Notes: generated by a model from the letters alone, not told the origin. A stretch of 64,000 bases of DNA from Pseudarthrobacter sp. IC2-21 (GCF_034048115.1 NZ_CP139145.1:3968001-4032000); one strand, 5' to 3'; positions 55,529-64,000 are shown, numbered from the stretch's first letter. Numbers and translations are program-made.

Positions 55529-56392
55529 GTGGGAGATTCAGCAACGATCGCTCTCAACCTGACATTTTTCGGCACCCTGGGGCTGGCGTTCCTGATGTTC
55601 GTGGGGCTGTTCCTGCTGGTCATCCTCACGCTGGTGCTCGCCGGCGTCGGGCGGCTCCTGGTTCTCGCCGTGCAGGCGCTGTTTGGCCGGCTCCCCCGGA
55701 ACGAAACCCTTCCGCTGGTCCACCTGACCGGGGCGACCGGGCATCCGTCCGATGCACCCCGGACAACGCACGACGACGCCGCTGCCGCGCCCTCCGCCGC
55801 CACGCCGCCCCGCGCCGGGGTTCCCCGCGCGGCGGCCTTTGTTGCCGGGGTCCGACGCATGGGCCGGCCTAATGTTTGGGGCCGGTTGAAAACATCAAGC
55901 CAGGGCGCCCGGCTGCAGGACGGCGCCACGCGCCACCCGTTGCCCGGTGCCCCGCGGCGTGAACAGCAGGCGCTGGCCGAAGACTGGGCCGCGGCCGTCG
56001 CCGAGGCCGATGCCCGCGCCGTAGCCAGGGCACGCGCCGCTGCCCCCGAGATCAAAGTGACAGTCCGCGAACTTCCGGCGCCCTCCCTTCCTGCGGCAAA
56101 GGTGGAAGCGGTGGCCCCGCTCGTGCAGTCCGCGCTGCACCAGGACGTTCCCGCACGCAAGGACCTTCCCGGTCCCGGGAACACCGGGCCAACCCGGAAT
56201 GTGCCCGCGGGCACCGGAACTCCTGACACCGAAGAGACTGCGGGGACCGGCGACGCGGTCCCCGCCCCCGGCGCTGCCCGCTCCTTTACGAAGCCGCAGT
56301 CACCGGCCTCTCCATTGGACACCGGTTCGCTCGTCTCGTTGACCGGTCACGCGAAGTTGCTCCGCAAGCTGCCTGCCAACAACAACAAGTGA
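55529..56392 (+). CDS. Membrane protein with long disordered cytoplasmic tail, unknown function
   Basis: 287 residues from a GTG at 55529, with GGAG 7 nt upstream; a longer frame from 55469 lacks a site. The N-terminal hydrophobic part (about 5-48, LTFFGTLGLAFLMFVGLFLL then VLAGVGRLLVL) resembles the small protein at 51494. Residues about 50-287 are Ala/Pro/Arg-rich with no domain recognised. Strong third-position G/C supports coding. Confidence 0.65.
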   Translation: MGDSATIALNLTFFGTLGLAFLMFVGLFLLVILTLVLAGVGRLLVLAVQALFGRLPRNETLPLVHLTGATGHPSDAPRTTHDDAAAAPSAATPPRAGVPRAAAFVAGVRRMGRPNVWGRLKTSSQGARLQDGATRHPLPGAPRREQQALAEDWAAAVAEADARAVARARAAAPEIKVTVRELPAPSLPAAKVEAVAPLVQSALHQDVPARKDLPGPGNTGPTRNVPAGTGTPDTEETAGTGDAVPAPGAARSFTKPQSPASPLDTGSLVSLTGHAKLLRKLPANNNK

Positions 56393-56421
56393 GCTTCAGC
56401 CCGCAGCGCGGGTCTTCATAA
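56393..56421. other. Gap before the decayed aldo/keto reductase
   Basis: The 494 bp from 56393 to 56886 contain no intact gene. Most of it is the pseudogene at 56422-56779; the last 107 bp hold the promoter side of the intact aldo/keto reductase. Confidence 0.5.
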
Positions 56422-56779
56422 TTCGTCACGGCCCGGGCTCCGCTCACCCTGGGCACCATGAACTTTGGCGAAGGCTCGGGCAGCGCCGCGGACAGCATCC
56501 CGCTCGTTGCCGCGCACCAGCATGGAGTAAGGGACCTGGCTGTCCGGCGATTTTGTCCTGGACGCCGGCAAGCCGCGCACCCGGGTGCATTCGCTCCCGG
56601 GCCGCTATGACATCTCCGGGCCCTCCAGCGAACGCAAGCTCCTGGCTGCGGACACCCTGCTGAGCGAGCCGGTGCTGGATGCGATCGATGACCTGGTGCC
56701 GCCCGGGACCAACTTCGTGGAGCGCGATGCCGGGGCGGTGGTCCCGTCCCTGGAGTACGCGGAACTCCGCCGCCGCTGA
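56422..56779 (+). pseudogene. Decayed aldo/keto reductase with internal deletions and a frameshift
   Basis: One frame (from about 56422) reads APLTLGTMNFGEGSGSAADS and then IPLVAA, like an aldo/keto reductase N-terminus after the first strand. Another frame, ending at the stop 56777-56779, reads GRYDISGPSSERKLLAADTL and then VLDAIDDLVPPGTNFVERDAG and ELRRR, which is the typical C-terminal region and tail of the family. The catalytic middle is missing: about 360 bp remain where about 1 kb is expected. No start or ribosome site is seen. It stands just upstream of an intact, different family member. Confidence 0.65.
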
Positions 56780-56886
56780 CCGCCGGAACCGGGCGCAACG
56801 CCGTCGGACGCCACCAGCGCCAAAACCCGGCCACGCAACCGGACAGGCACTTACCCTGAGCAACCAACTCCGTTAGCGTGGGGACC

Positions 56887-57891
56887 ATGGAATTCAGATA
56901 CCTCGGAAACAGCGGCTTCAAAGTCTCGGAAATTACGTTCGGCAACTGGCTGACCCACGGCTCGCAGGTGGAGAATGACGTCGCCTCCCAGTGCGTGCGC
57001 GCGGCGCTCGACGCCGGCATCAGCACCTTTGATACGGCGGACGTCTACGCGAACACGGCAGCGGAAACTGTCCTCGGCGAGGCCCTGAAGGGTGAGCGCC
57101 GCGAATCCCTGGAGATCTTCACCAAAGTCTTCGGCCCCACCGGTCCCAAGGGAAAGAACGATGTGGGCCTGTCCCGCAAGCACATCATGGAGTCCATCAA
57201 CGGCTCGCTGCGCAGGCTGCAGACGGACTACGTGGACCTCTACCAGGCGCACCGCTACGACTTCGAAACGCCGCTGGAAGAGACCATGCAGGCGTTCGCG
57301 GACATCGTCCGGCAGGGCAAGGCACTCTACATCGGTGTCAGCGAATGGACCGCCGAGCAGCTCCGCGAGGGCCACAGGCTGTCCAGGGAGCTGGGCTTCC
57401 AGCTGATTTCCAACCAGCCGCAGTACTCCATGCTGTGGCGGGTCATCGAAGCTGAGGTTGTGCCGGCGTCCGAGGAACTGGGCATCTCGCAGATCGTCTG
57501 GTCTCCCATGGCCCAGGGCGTCCTGAGCGGAAAGTACCTGCCCGGCCAGCCTGCACCTGAAGGCAGCCGCGCCACGGATAGCAAGGGCGGCGCCAAAATG
57601 ATCGAACGCTGGATGCGCGATGACGTCCTCACCGGCGTCCAGGCGCTCAAGCCGATCGCGGCGGAAGCCGGGCTGACCATGCCGCAGCTCGCGGTTGCGT
57701 GGGTCCTGCAGAACCCGAACGTGGCCTCCGCCATTGTGGGGGCTTCGCGCCCTGAGCAGATCGCCGACAGCGTGGCTGCCGCAGGGGTGACCCTCGAGCC
57801 TGACGTGCTGAAGAAGATCGACGACGCCATCGGCTCGCTCGCGGAGCGCGATCCGGCGAAAACCACCTCGCCCGCCACCCGCGAAGCATAA
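56887..57891 (+). CDS. Aldo/keto reductase (Kv-beta/YghZ-like group)
   Basis: 334 residues from ATG 56887; a GTG at 56878 is in frame but has no better context, and TAGCGT (56874-56879) lies 7 nt before the ATG, so the mRNA may be nearly leaderless. The catalytic tetrad is D49, Y54 (TFDTADVY), K80 (FTKVFG) and H122 (YQAHRYD). WSPMAQGVLSGKYL and IVGASRPEQI bind NADPH. It reduces aldehydes or ketones; substrate unknown. The next gene starts 9 bp later. Confidence 0.9.
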   Translation: MEFRYLGNSGFKVSEITFGNWLTHGSQVENDVASQCVRAALDAGISTFDTADVYANTAAETVLGEALKGERRESLEIFTKVFGPTGPKGKNDVGLSRKHIMESINGSLRRLQTDYVDLYQAHRYDFETPLEETMQAFADIVRQGKALYIGVSEWTAEQLREGHRLSRELGFQLISNQPQYSMLWRVIEAEVVPASEELGISQIVWSPMAQGVLSGKYLPGQPAPEGSRATDSKGGAKMIERWMRDDVLTGVQALKPIAAEAGLTMPQLAVAWVLQNPNVASAIVGASRPEQIADSVAAAGVTLEPDVLKKIDDAIGSLAERDPAKTTSPATREA

Positions 57892-57900
57892 GGAGACCCC

Positions 57901-58761
57901 TTGGCTTCCCTTCCGAACCTGTCCGATCTCGCTGTCACCGGCTCCACCGGCGGCCTGGGCGGGATGGTGGCCCGGCAGCTCGCGGACGTGGGGCAGGCGC
58001 AGCGCCTGCTGGTCCGCGACGCCGGCCGCGCCCCTGAGCTCGAGGGCGCCGACCCGCTGGTGTTCAGCTATGCGGACCCGGATTCGGCACGCCAGGTTCT
58101 GGAGGGAGTCAAGGTCCTGTTTATGGTGTCCGCGGCCGAGGCCGAGGACCGGCTGCAGCAGCACTACACCTTTATTGATGCGGCTGCTGCGGCCGGGGTC
58201 CAGCACGTCGTTTACACCTCGTTCTATGGTGCCGCCCCGGACGCCACCTTCACGCTGGCCCGGGACCACTTCGCCACCGAGGAACGCATCAAGGCCTCCG
58301 GCATGAACTACACCTTCCTGCGGGACAACTTCTACCTGGACTTCCTGCCGCTCCTGACAGGCGAAGACGGGGTGATCCGCGGGCCCGCGGGGAACGGCGT
58401 GGTCTCCGCGGTTTCCCGCGAGGACATTGCCCGGTGTGCGGTGGCGGTGCTGAGGGATCCCGCGCTCCACGTGGGAACCACGTACAACCTCACCGGGCCC
58501 GAGGAATTGACCATCGCGGCCGCCGCCGACATCCTGACCGCAAAAACCGGGCGCACCGTCACCTATCACCCGGAAACGGTGGAAGAGGCCTACGCCTCCC
58601 GGGCATCCAACGGGGCACCGCCCTGGCAGGTGGACGCCTGGGTCAGCACCTACACGGCAATCGCCGCGGGGGAAATGGCCGGGCTCTCACCGGATGTGCA
58701 TGCACTGACCGGCCGGGACCCGTTGAGCCTGGCCGGGTTCCTGGCGCAGCCCCAGCTGTAA
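57901..58761 (+). CDS. NmrA-like NAD(P)-binding protein (atypical SDR)
   Basis: 286 residues from a TTG at 57901, with AAGGAG 4 nt upstream in the end of the previous gene. TGSTGGLGGMVARQL is the Rossmann glycine motif, and YTSFYGAAPDATFTLARDHFATEERIKASG fits the NmrA/QOR2-like group (NAD(P)H:quinone-type or regulatory proteins). Co-transcribed with the aldo/keto reductase, suggesting joint handling of carbonyls or quinones. Confidence 0.85.
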   Translation: MASLPNLSDLAVTGSTGGLGGMVARQLADVGQAQRLLVRDAGRAPELEGADPLVFSYADPDSARQVLEGVKVLFMVSAAEAEDRLQQHYTFIDAAAAAGVQHVVYTSFYGAAPDATFTLARDHFATEERIKASGMNYTFLRDNFYLDFLPLLTGEDGVIRGPAGNGVVSAVSREDIARCAVAVLRDPALHVGTTYNLTGPEELTIAAAADILTAKTGRTVTYHPETVEEAYASRASNGAPPWQVDAWVSTYTAIAAGEMAGLSPDVHALTGRDPLSLAGFLAQPQL

Positions 58762-58881
58762 CCCCGCCAGGGGTTAACCCTTCCCTGCGAGGCGTGCGGG
58801 CCTGGCGATCAGCGCCAGCGGCTAGGCTGGCACCGTCAGCAATAACCGCCTGAACAGCGGAAACTTAAAAATGGGGGACCC

Positions 58882-59295
58882 ATGAAAAACCTGTTCGACC
58901 TGTCATTCACCAGATTCGTATCGCCATCAATCGCCAGAATCGTCTACATCCTGATCATGGTTGCCCTCGGTCTTGGCTACATCGTCATGGTGATTGCTTC
59001 GTTCGCCTCCCGCAACGTGATGCTCGGCATCCTGGTCATGCTGATCATCGGCCCGCTGGTGGTGCTCATCTACCTGGCCTTGGCTCGGATCGGCCTTGAG
59101 TCATTGGTCGCAGGCATTCGCACCGCGGAAAACACCGCAGAGCTCCTCCGGCTCCAGGGCGGCACACCTCCGGGATCTGCCCAGGCCGGCCGCGCGGGAA
59201 GTCCGGTGGCGCCGGAAGGCTGGAGCCCGTCCTATGGCCAGCAGCCGGCAGCGCCTTCGAACTACCCGCCGAATTACCAGCCGCCGGCCCAGTAG
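58882..59295 (+). CDS. DUF4282 membrane protein
   Basis: 137 residues. KNLFDLSFTRFVSPSIARIVYIL and the two helices GLGYIVMVIASF and GILVMLIIGPLVVLIYLALARI are typical of DUF4282. The C-terminal third is Pro/Ala/Tyr-rich and disordered. ATGGGGGACCC precedes the start. Function unknown; stands alone. Confidence 0.82.
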   Translation: MKNLFDLSFTRFVSPSIARIVYILIMVALGLGYIVMVIASFASRNVMLGILVMLIIGPLVVLIYLALARIGLESLVAGIRTAENTAELLRLQGGTPPGSAQAGRAGSPVAPEGWSPSYGQQPAAPSNYPPNYQPPAQ

Positions 59296-59415
59296 CGGCA
59301 CGTCATCGGGCTCTCTGCCGCCGGGATGCGTCCCGGCCGTTGACCCGTCGGGAGGCCGGGCGTAAACCTATGAAGAGGGGAGACGCCCGGCCGTACCGAG
59401 CAGAATCGCACCGCC

Positions 59416-60522
59416 ATGAAGCAGATCTACAAGCACCAGCAGTCCTCCCGTCTGGCATCGCATTCGGGCGTACCTACAACCGGCCCGCTCACCCTTGAGG
59501 AACTGCAGCTGGCGGTGCGCAACCATTCCTTGCCGCTTGAGGCTCTTCGCCAGGATTTCACTCCCCCGGGCCTGCATTATGTCCTTACGCACTTCGACAT
59601 CCCCGAACCCGGAGCAGGGCCCTGGCACTTGATGGTCAACGGAGCTGTTGAGCGGTCGCTTGAGCTCAGTCTCGCCGCCCTCCACCGGGACCCCGCCATC
59701 ACGGTCCCAGTCACCCTCGAGTGTGCGGGCAACGGCAGGTCGCTGCTCCAGCCCCGGCCGCTGAGCCAGCCGTGGATCCTCGAAGGGGTGGGCACTGCCG
59801 AGTGGACCGGTGTGCCGCTGGCCTATCTGCTGGCCCAGGCCGGGGTGCTGGATTCGGCCGTGGAGGTTGTTTTCACCGGCGCGGACGCGGGCATCCAGGG
59901 CGGCGTCCGGCAGCAGTACGCACGCAGCCTGCCGATTCGTGAGGCGCTGCGGCCCGACGTCGTGCTTGCCTACAAGATGAATGGCAGGGACTTGCCTCCC
60001 CAGCACGGCTATCCGCTCCGGCTGGTGGTTCCGGGCTGGTACGGCATGGCCAGTGTTAAGTGGCTCCAGTCCATTGATGTGGTGAGGGTTCCGTTTGAGG
60101 GTTTCCAACAGAAGGTGGCCTACCAGTACCAGGCGGACGCGCACGATGCCGGTGTACCGGTTTCGCGGATCAGGATCCGTTCGCTGATGGTTCCGCCGGG
60201 CGTCCCGGACTTTTTCACCCGCAAGCGGGTGCTGCCGCACGGGCCGGTGACGCTGCAAGGCAGGGCCTGGTCCGGCGAGGGCGCTGTCACCCGGGTTGAG
60301 GTGGGGATCGACGGCCAGTGGGTGTCGGCGCACCTGGAAAAGCCTGCCGGTCCGTTCGCCTGGTGCAAATGGACGCTGCCGTGGGTGGCGGATCCCGGCG
60401 AACACGAGCTCTCCTGCCGGGCCATGGACAGCACCGGCGCCACCCAGCCCCTGGGGCAGAACTGGAATTACCAGGGGATGGGCAACAACGTGGTGCAGCG
60501 GGTCAGCGTCACGGTGGAATAG
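59416..60522 (+). CDS. Sulfite-oxidase-like molybdopterin oxidoreductase
   Basis: 368 residues. The molybdopterin domain (about 40-240) has LECAGNGR with C103 as the expected Mo ligand, GVPLAYLLAQAG, and HGYPLRLVVPGWYG with MASVKWL. The dimerisation domain (about 260-368) ends AMDSTGATQPLGQNWNYQGMGNN. No signal peptide and no haem domain, so a cytoplasmic enzyme unless exported otherwise. Substrate uncertain (sulfite or methionine-sulfoxide-like). Confidence 0.88.
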   Translation: MKQIYKHQQSSRLASHSGVPTTGPLTLEELQLAVRNHSLPLEALRQDFTPPGLHYVLTHFDIPEPGAGPWHLMVNGAVERSLELSLAALHRDPAITVPVTLECAGNGRSLLQPRPLSQPWILEGVGTAEWTGVPLAYLLAQAGVLDSAVEVVFTGADAGIQGGVRQQYARSLPIREALRPDVVLAYKMNGRDLPPQHGYPLRLVVPGWYGMASVKWLQSIDVVRVPFEGFQQKVAYQYQADAHDAGVPVSRIRIRSLMVPPGVPDFFTRKRVLPHGPVTLQGRAWSGEGAVTRVEVGIDGQWVSAHLEKPAGPFAWCKWTLPWVADPGEHELSCRAMDSTGATQPLGQNWNYQGMGNNVVQRVSVTVE

Positions 60523-60543
60523 GTCCCGCCCGGAACCGGACGC

Positions 60544-61095
60544 TCAGCAGCCTTCGAAGGCGGTGAGCACCTTGACCTTGTCCGCCGAGGCCGACGCCGG
60601 ATCAAAGGTGTAGCCGATCCATTCGCGGGCCAGCCGGCTGGCGAGTTCCACGCCGATGACCCGCTGCCCCATGGTCAGCACCTGGCAGTCGTTGGACAGC
60701 ACCGAGCGCTCCACGGAGAACGAGTCGTGGGCGGTGGTGGCGCGGATGCCGTCCACCTTATTGGCAGCAATCGCCACCCCGATGCCCGTGCCGCAGAAGA
60801 GGATGGCGCGGTCCGCCTTGCCATCGCGGATCAGTTCCCCGGCGGCGATGCCGACGTAGGGGTAGGGCCTGGTGAAGTCTTCCGGGGCGTCGGTCCGGTT
60901 GACCCCGATGTCGATGATTTCGCTGATCCGGGGATCGGCCTGCAAATCGGCCAGGATGCGGTTCTTGTAGTCCACCCCGGCTTCATCGGCCCCCACAACG
61001 AGGCGGAGTCCGGGCTTCCCCGATGTGGCTGCTTCCGATGTGGCTGCTTCCGGCGTGGCTGCTTCCGGCGTGGATGCTTCCTGCGTGGTGATCAT
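60544..61095 (-). CDS. RpiB/LacAB-family isomerase, probable D-erythrulose-4-phosphate isomerase
   Basis: 183 residues from ATG 61095, with AAGGAG upstream and ATGA overlap with the kinase gene. Residues about 28-180 are an RpiB-type isomerase: [27 protein letters not shown] (active-site Cys), [30 protein letters not shown]. Residues 1-27 are an unusual [10 protein letters not shown] repeat tail. In the threitol/erythritol pathways of Mycobacterium smegmatis, RpiB-like DerI converts D-erythrulose-4-phosphate to D-erythrose-4-phosphate; the kinase and SDR neighbours fit that role. Confidence 0.8.
   Translation of the reverse strand: MITTQEASTPEAATPEAATSEAATSGKPGLRLVVGADEAGVDYKNRILADLQADPRISEIIDIGVNRTDAPEDFTRPYPYVGIAAGELIRDGKADRAILFCGTGIGVAIAANKVDGIRATTAHDSFSVERSVLSNDCQVLTMGQRVIGVELASRLAREWIGYTFDPASASADKVKVLTAFEGC
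61022..61081 (-). repeat. Four 15-bp tandem repeats encoding the isomerase N-terminus
   Basis: Units on the plus strand: GATGTGGCTGCTTCC at 61022 and 61037 (identical), GGCGTGGCTGCTTCC at 61052, GGCGTGGATGCTTCC at 61067. Each adds five residues (E-A-A-T-P/S type) between the start Met and the enzyme domain. Length is likely to vary between strains. Confidence 0.88.
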
Positions 61096-62864
61096 GAGAG
61101 TGCTCCTTGCGGCTGGCTGATGGCGGCGGCGGCAGGGGTTGGCTGGCCCGAGCCTGCCAGGGACGGAGCCATCACGGTGAAAATCATTGCCAGGGACGTG
61201 GCACCGGGATCCGGCGTGCCCACGCTCTTTTCGGCAAGCGGCCGGGCGCGGCCCTTCAACGGCCGCAGCGATGCCGTGGCCTGGGCCGCAACCGTCGCTT
61301 CGACGGCGGCGGCAGCCCACGCCCGGTGCGGTTCCGTACCGTCCGCAGCCAGCCGGGTCAACGTCTCCGTGAAAGGCACCAGGGCATCCACCATGGTCTT
61401 ATCGCCGGGGGCGGCTTTGCCCAGGCCGGTGATCCTGTCCGTGAAGGCGGCCACCCCGGCCGCCAGTTGGGATACGTCAGGGCTGACCTGGTCCCCCAGC
61501 GCTTCCCCGAAAGCCCGCAGGCCGGCACCCCAGAGGACCCCGGACGTGCCGCCGGCCTTGTCCGCCCACGCATCGCCGGCGGCGATGAGGACCGATCCTG
61601 CGCCGGCGCCCTGCCGGGCGGCAGCCGCGGCTGCCGCGGTGGCAGCGTCGATGCCGCGGACCATGCCGCGGCCGTGGTCACCGTCTCCGGCGATGGCGTC
61701 CATGTCCCCGAGCTTTGTTTCGGCTGCGTGCAGGCTGTCGCGGGCGGCATCCAGCGCCGAAAGGCACCGGGCCGCATACTCGCGCGAATCCTCGGTGGCC
61801 TCGAAAGCGGTGGGTGCGGCGCCGGCGTCGGACGTTTCCTCTCCGGAGGCCTCCCCCGACTGGACCGCGGTGTTCCCGCGCCGGTAGGCCGGCGTCTCGG
61901 CAGGGGCGGTCCACAGCGGCTCGAGTTCCTCGTCCAGCCAGGTGATGGTCAGGGACACCCCGGCCATGTCCAGGCTGGTGACCAGTTCACCCACCTCGGG
62001 CTGCACCAGCGTGTAGCCGGCCTCCCGGAGCAGCGGTGCCACGGTCAGCCAGAGGACAAAGAGTTCCTCATGCTTGGTGGAGCCCAGTCCGTTGAGAATG
62101 ACCGCGAGCCGGTCGCCGGCCCCCTCGGGCGTCTCGGCCAGCAGCCGGGTGACGAATTCCTGGCCCAGTTCCTTGGCGGAGGGCAGGTCGGTGTCGAACA
62201 GGCCGGGTTCACCGTGGATTCCCAGGCCGAGCCCCATCTGCTTGTCCTTGAGCGCGAACAGCGGCGCGTCCGCGCCCGGGAACGTGCAGCCGTGGAAGGC
62301 GCTGCCGATGGTCCGGGTGAGGCCGTTGGCCTTCCGGCCGAGCCGCACCACCTCGGCGAGCTCCGCCCCCGCTTCGGCTGCGGCGCCCATGATCTTGAAG
62401 ACCGTGAAGTCACCGGCGATGCCGCGGCGTTTTTCGGATTCCGACGGCGGTGCGCTGGCAATGTCGTCCGTGACCAGGACGTTGTCCACCTGGATCCCCT
62501 CGGCGGCGAGGCGTTCGCTGGCCATCCCGAAGTTCATCACGTCACCGGCGTAGTTGCCGTAGGTGAACACCACGCCGGCGCCCGAATCAGCGGCCTTGGC
62601 CACGGCATAGGCCTGCTGCGCGGACGGCGAGGTGAAGATGTTTCCCACCACGGCGCCGTCGGCCAGTCCGGGCCCGATCAGCCCGGCGAACGCCGGGTAG
62701 TGGCCGGAGCCGCCGCCGGCGAGGACGGCCACCTTGGGTTTGGCCGGCCGGTGGCGCCGCACGGCTCCGCCGGGAACCTGGCGCACCAGGCCGGAGTGGA
62801 TGTCGCAGAATCCGGCCAGGGCTTCTTCGGCGAATTCGGAGGGGTCGTTGAAAATCTTGGTCAT
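61092..62864 (-). CDS. DhaK-DhaL fused kinase, probable erythrulose (tetrulose) kinase
   Basis: 590 residues. The DhaK part (1-330) has GGGSGHYP (50-57), [10 protein letters not shown] and GIHGEPG with H217, the His that binds the substrate carbonyl. After a Thr/Glu/Ala linker (about 335-370) the DhaL part has [10 protein letters not shown], whose aspartates bind Mg-ATP, and [12 protein letters not shown]. It phosphorylates dihydroxyacetone or a tetrulose. Coupling by overlap to the RpiB-like isomerase and the SDR behind points to D-erythrulose kinase rather than glycerone kinase. Confidence 0.85.
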   Translation of the reverse strand: MTKIFNDPSEFAEEALAGFCDIHSGLVRQVPGGAVRRHRPAKPKVAVLAGGGSGHYPAFAGLIGPGLADGAVVGNIFTSPSAQQAYAVAKAADSGAGVVFTYGNYAGDVMNFGMASERLAAEGIQVDNVLVTDDIASAPPSESEKRRGIAGDFTVFKIMGAAAEAGAELAEVVRLGRKANGLTRTIGSAFHGCTFPGADAPLFALKDKQMGLGLGIHGEPGLFDTDLPSAKELGQEFVTRLLAETPEGAGDRLAVILNGLGSTKHEELFVLWLTVAPLLREAGYTLVQPEVGELVTSLDMAGVSLTITWLDEELEPLWTAPAETPAYRRGNTAVQSGEASGEETSDAGAAPTAFEATEDSREYAARCLSALDAARDSLHAAETKLGDMDAIAGDGDHGRGMVRGIDAATAAAAAAARQGAGAGSVLIAAGDAWADKAGGTSGVLWGAGLRAFGEALGDQVSPDVSQLAAGVAAFTDRITGLGKAAPGDKTMVDALVPFTETLTRLAADGTEPHRAWAAAAVEATVAAQATASLRPLKGRARPLAEKSVGTPDPGATSLAMIFTVMAPSLAGSGQPTPAAAAISQPQGALS

Positions 62865-62906
62865 GGTGGGCTCTCTAACGTGCCTGGGCTTTGGGGGTTG
62901 CCGCTG

Positions 62907-63683
62907 CTAGTGGATGTGGCTTCCGCCGTTGATGTCGATGGTGGTGCCGGTCAGGTACGCGGATTCCTCGGAGGACAGGAATGTGATGACGGCGGCGACT
63001 TCCTCGGTGGTGGCGTTGCGGCCCAGCGGGATGCCGGCGTTGATGGCGGCTTCCTGCTCCTCGGTGCTGCCCACGCGGATGTTGGTGTCCACCGCGCCGG
63101 GCGTGATGGCATTGACCGTGACGCCGGTGGCGCCGATTTCGCGGGCCAGAGCCTTGGTGAAGCCGAGGATGGCGGCCTTGGCAGCGGAGTAGGGGACCTT
63201 GCCGAACACGCCGCCGCCGCGCTGCGCGGAGACGGAGGACATGTTCACGATCCGGCCCCAGCCGTTCTCGATCATGTCCGGCAGGAACGCTTTAGTGACC
63301 AGGTAGGTGCCGGTGGCGTTGACGTCCATGACCTTGTGCCAGAGTTCCAGGGTGGTTTCGAGGAACGGGACCGGGGAGGTGATTCCGGCGATGTTGGCGA
63401 GGGCGCCCACAGCAGGCAGGATGCCGGCGTCGATCTCTTTCTTGACGGCTGCGTATGCGGTGGTGACGGAGGCTTCGTTGGCGACGTCGATCTCGTGGCC
63501 GAACGCCGGGACGTTGAACTCGTTGCCGATGTCGGCGGCGACCTTGGCGGACTTCTCGCCGTCGAGGTCCAGGATCACCACACCCCAGCCCTGGCTGGCG
63601 TAGCGGCGGGCAGTGGTGATGCCGATGCCCCGCTCGGAGGTGGCTCCGGTGAGGACTGCGGTGCGCTGAGTCGTGGTAGTCAT
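62907..63683 (-). CDS. SDR dehydrogenase, probable tetritol (threitol/erythritol) dehydrogenase
   Basis: 258 residues. TGATSERGIG (12-21) is the cofactor motif, with D39 after strand 2 suggesting NAD+. The catalytic residues are S150, Y165 and K169 (NMSSVSA, VPYSAAKAA). The end YLTGTTIDINGGSHIH is typical for classical SDRs. It would supply tetrulose to the kinase 42 bp downstream. The exact polyol cannot be told from sequence; other sugar-alcohol dehydrogenases look alike. Confidence 0.85.
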   Translation of the reverse strand: MTTTTQRTAVLTGATSERGIGITTARRYASQGWGVVILDLDGEKSAKVAADIGNEFNVPAFGHEIDVANEASVTTAYAAVKKEIDAGILPAVGALANIAGITSPVPFLETTLELWHKVMDVNATGTYLVTKAFLPDMIENGWGRIVNMSSVSAQRGGGVFGKVPYSAAKAAILGFTKALAREIGATGVTVNAITPGAVDTNIRVGSTEEQEAAINAGIPLGRNATTEEVAAVITFLSSEESAYLTGTTIDINGGSHIH

Positions 63684-63726
63684 GATGCTCCTTGGGTTAC
63701 TTGGGTGGTGGTTCAGAAGTGAGGGG

Positions 63727-64000
63727 TCAGATGAGGTCGGTGATGAAGCTTGCCGCTTTGGCTGCGGCGGCGGGGCGTTCGTCGTGCGTGACGTCCCGGG
63801 TTTCGAGTTCGAGCGAGAAGTGCCCGGTGTAGCCGCTCGCGGCGAGCGCCCGGAGGCCGGCTGCGAAGTCTGCCTGGCCGTTGCCGATGCTCAGGTTGAT
63901 GTTGCCCGGCACCGCATCGCGGAGGTGGACGTGGGAGATGCGGCCCTGATGCCGTTCGAGGTACTCCAGCGGATCCTCGCCGGCGGCAACGATGTGGCTG
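63727..64000 (-). CDS. TIM-barrel sugar-phosphate isomerase/epimerase (C-terminal part; gene runs off the window)
   Basis: The last 91 codons end at the TGA 63727-63729. RISHVHLRDAVPGNINLSIG and GHFSLELETRD resemble the xylose-isomerase-like/AP-endonuclease-2 family, with the metal-binding His-x-Arg-Asp and Glu-x-Glu. It is 43 bp upstream of the SDR and probably belongs to the same polyol operon. The N-terminus lies outside. Confidence 0.75.
   Translation of the reverse strand, partial: SHIVAAGEDPLEYLERHQGRISHVHLRDAVPGNINLSIGNGQADFAAGLRALAASGYTGHFSLELETRDVTHDERPAAAAKAASFITDLI

Noticed and set aside
51186..56392. A displaced jetD gene near jetA
   Set aside because: The genes on that side are membrane proteins, an acyl-CoA dehydrogenase and a YchJ-like protein; none has Toprim or DUF3322/DUF2220 features.
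56851..58569. 572-codon open frame on the minus strand
   Set aside because: Antisense shadow of the aldo/keto reductase and NmrA-like genes.
61107..63722. 871-codon open frame on the plus strand
   Set aside because: It is antisense to the kinase and SDR genes, caused by their high third-position G/C; the translation is low-complexity Gly/Arg/Ala without domain motifs.

Overview
The window comes from a high-GC actinobacterium of the Arthrobacter/Pseudarthrobacter type (Micrococcales). The grounds are strong G/C third-position bias, GTG/TTG starts, probable leaderless genes, a mycothiol-dependent isomerase fold, an rrn operon without spacer tRNAs, and an IdeR/DtxR-type iron box. The genus is inferred from general appearance, not from a search.

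Layout. 1-2505: a MarR regulator (cut by the window edge) divergent from a Bcr/CflA-type MFS exporter, then a maleylpyruvate-isomerase-fold protein. 2789-16722: an island for benzoate to catechol to the ortho-cleavage pathway. It holds an AAHS-type MFS importer, a LysR regulator overlapping catB, then catC. On the minus strand lie benA-benB-benC-benD and a large LuxR/LAL regulator. catA and the benE importer are divergent from benA. BenC carries an extra C-terminal FCD (GntR-family ligand-binding) domain. Enol-lactone hydrolase and the later beta-ketoadipate genes are not in the window. 16732-24206: a HerA-like ATPase, a membrane-anchored unknown protein, a thioredoxin/NHL protein overlapping a CopD-CtaG fusion, and an HU protein.

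24652-30218: a complete rrn operon on the minus strand (16S-23S-5S), followed upstream by rpsN, rpmG and rpmB of the cysteine-free (zinc-independent) type. 31928-34705: a three-gene flavin electron-transfer operon (ferric-reductase-like membrane flavoprotein, FMN-binding protein, ApbE). 34722-37198: two paralogous GDSL hydrolases around a MarR regulator and a YciI-like protein. 37391-42583: a siderophore import operon (binding lipoprotein, two permeases, ATPase, siderophore-interacting reductase) behind an iron box. 42824-45354: an MFS transporter with two extra C-terminal beta-sandwich domains, overlapping its TetR regulator.

45488-51185: a jetA-jetB-jetC operon (Wadjet/MksFEB-type SMC complex) without the jetD nuclease gene that normally follows jetC. 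51494-60522: assorted genes (small membrane proteins, a large acyl-CoA dehydrogenase, a YchJ-like protein, an aldo/keto reductase next to a decayed second one, an NmrA-like protein, a sulfite-oxidase-like enzyme). 60544-64000: a tetrulose (erythrulose/threitol-type) catabolic operon with a DhaK-DhaL kinase, an RpiB-like isomerase with a repeat-built N-terminus, an SDR dehydrogenase and a partial TIM-barrel isomerase.

Three intergenic sites (24385, 37249 and 45341) carry copies of one short element with core ACGCTCTC(T/G)CACTTAATG, arranged with an approximately 32-bp period. This is the best candidate here for something not explained by ordinary annotation. The most interesting protein-level observations are the BenC-FCD fusion, the JetABC operon without JetD, and the MFS fusion protein.
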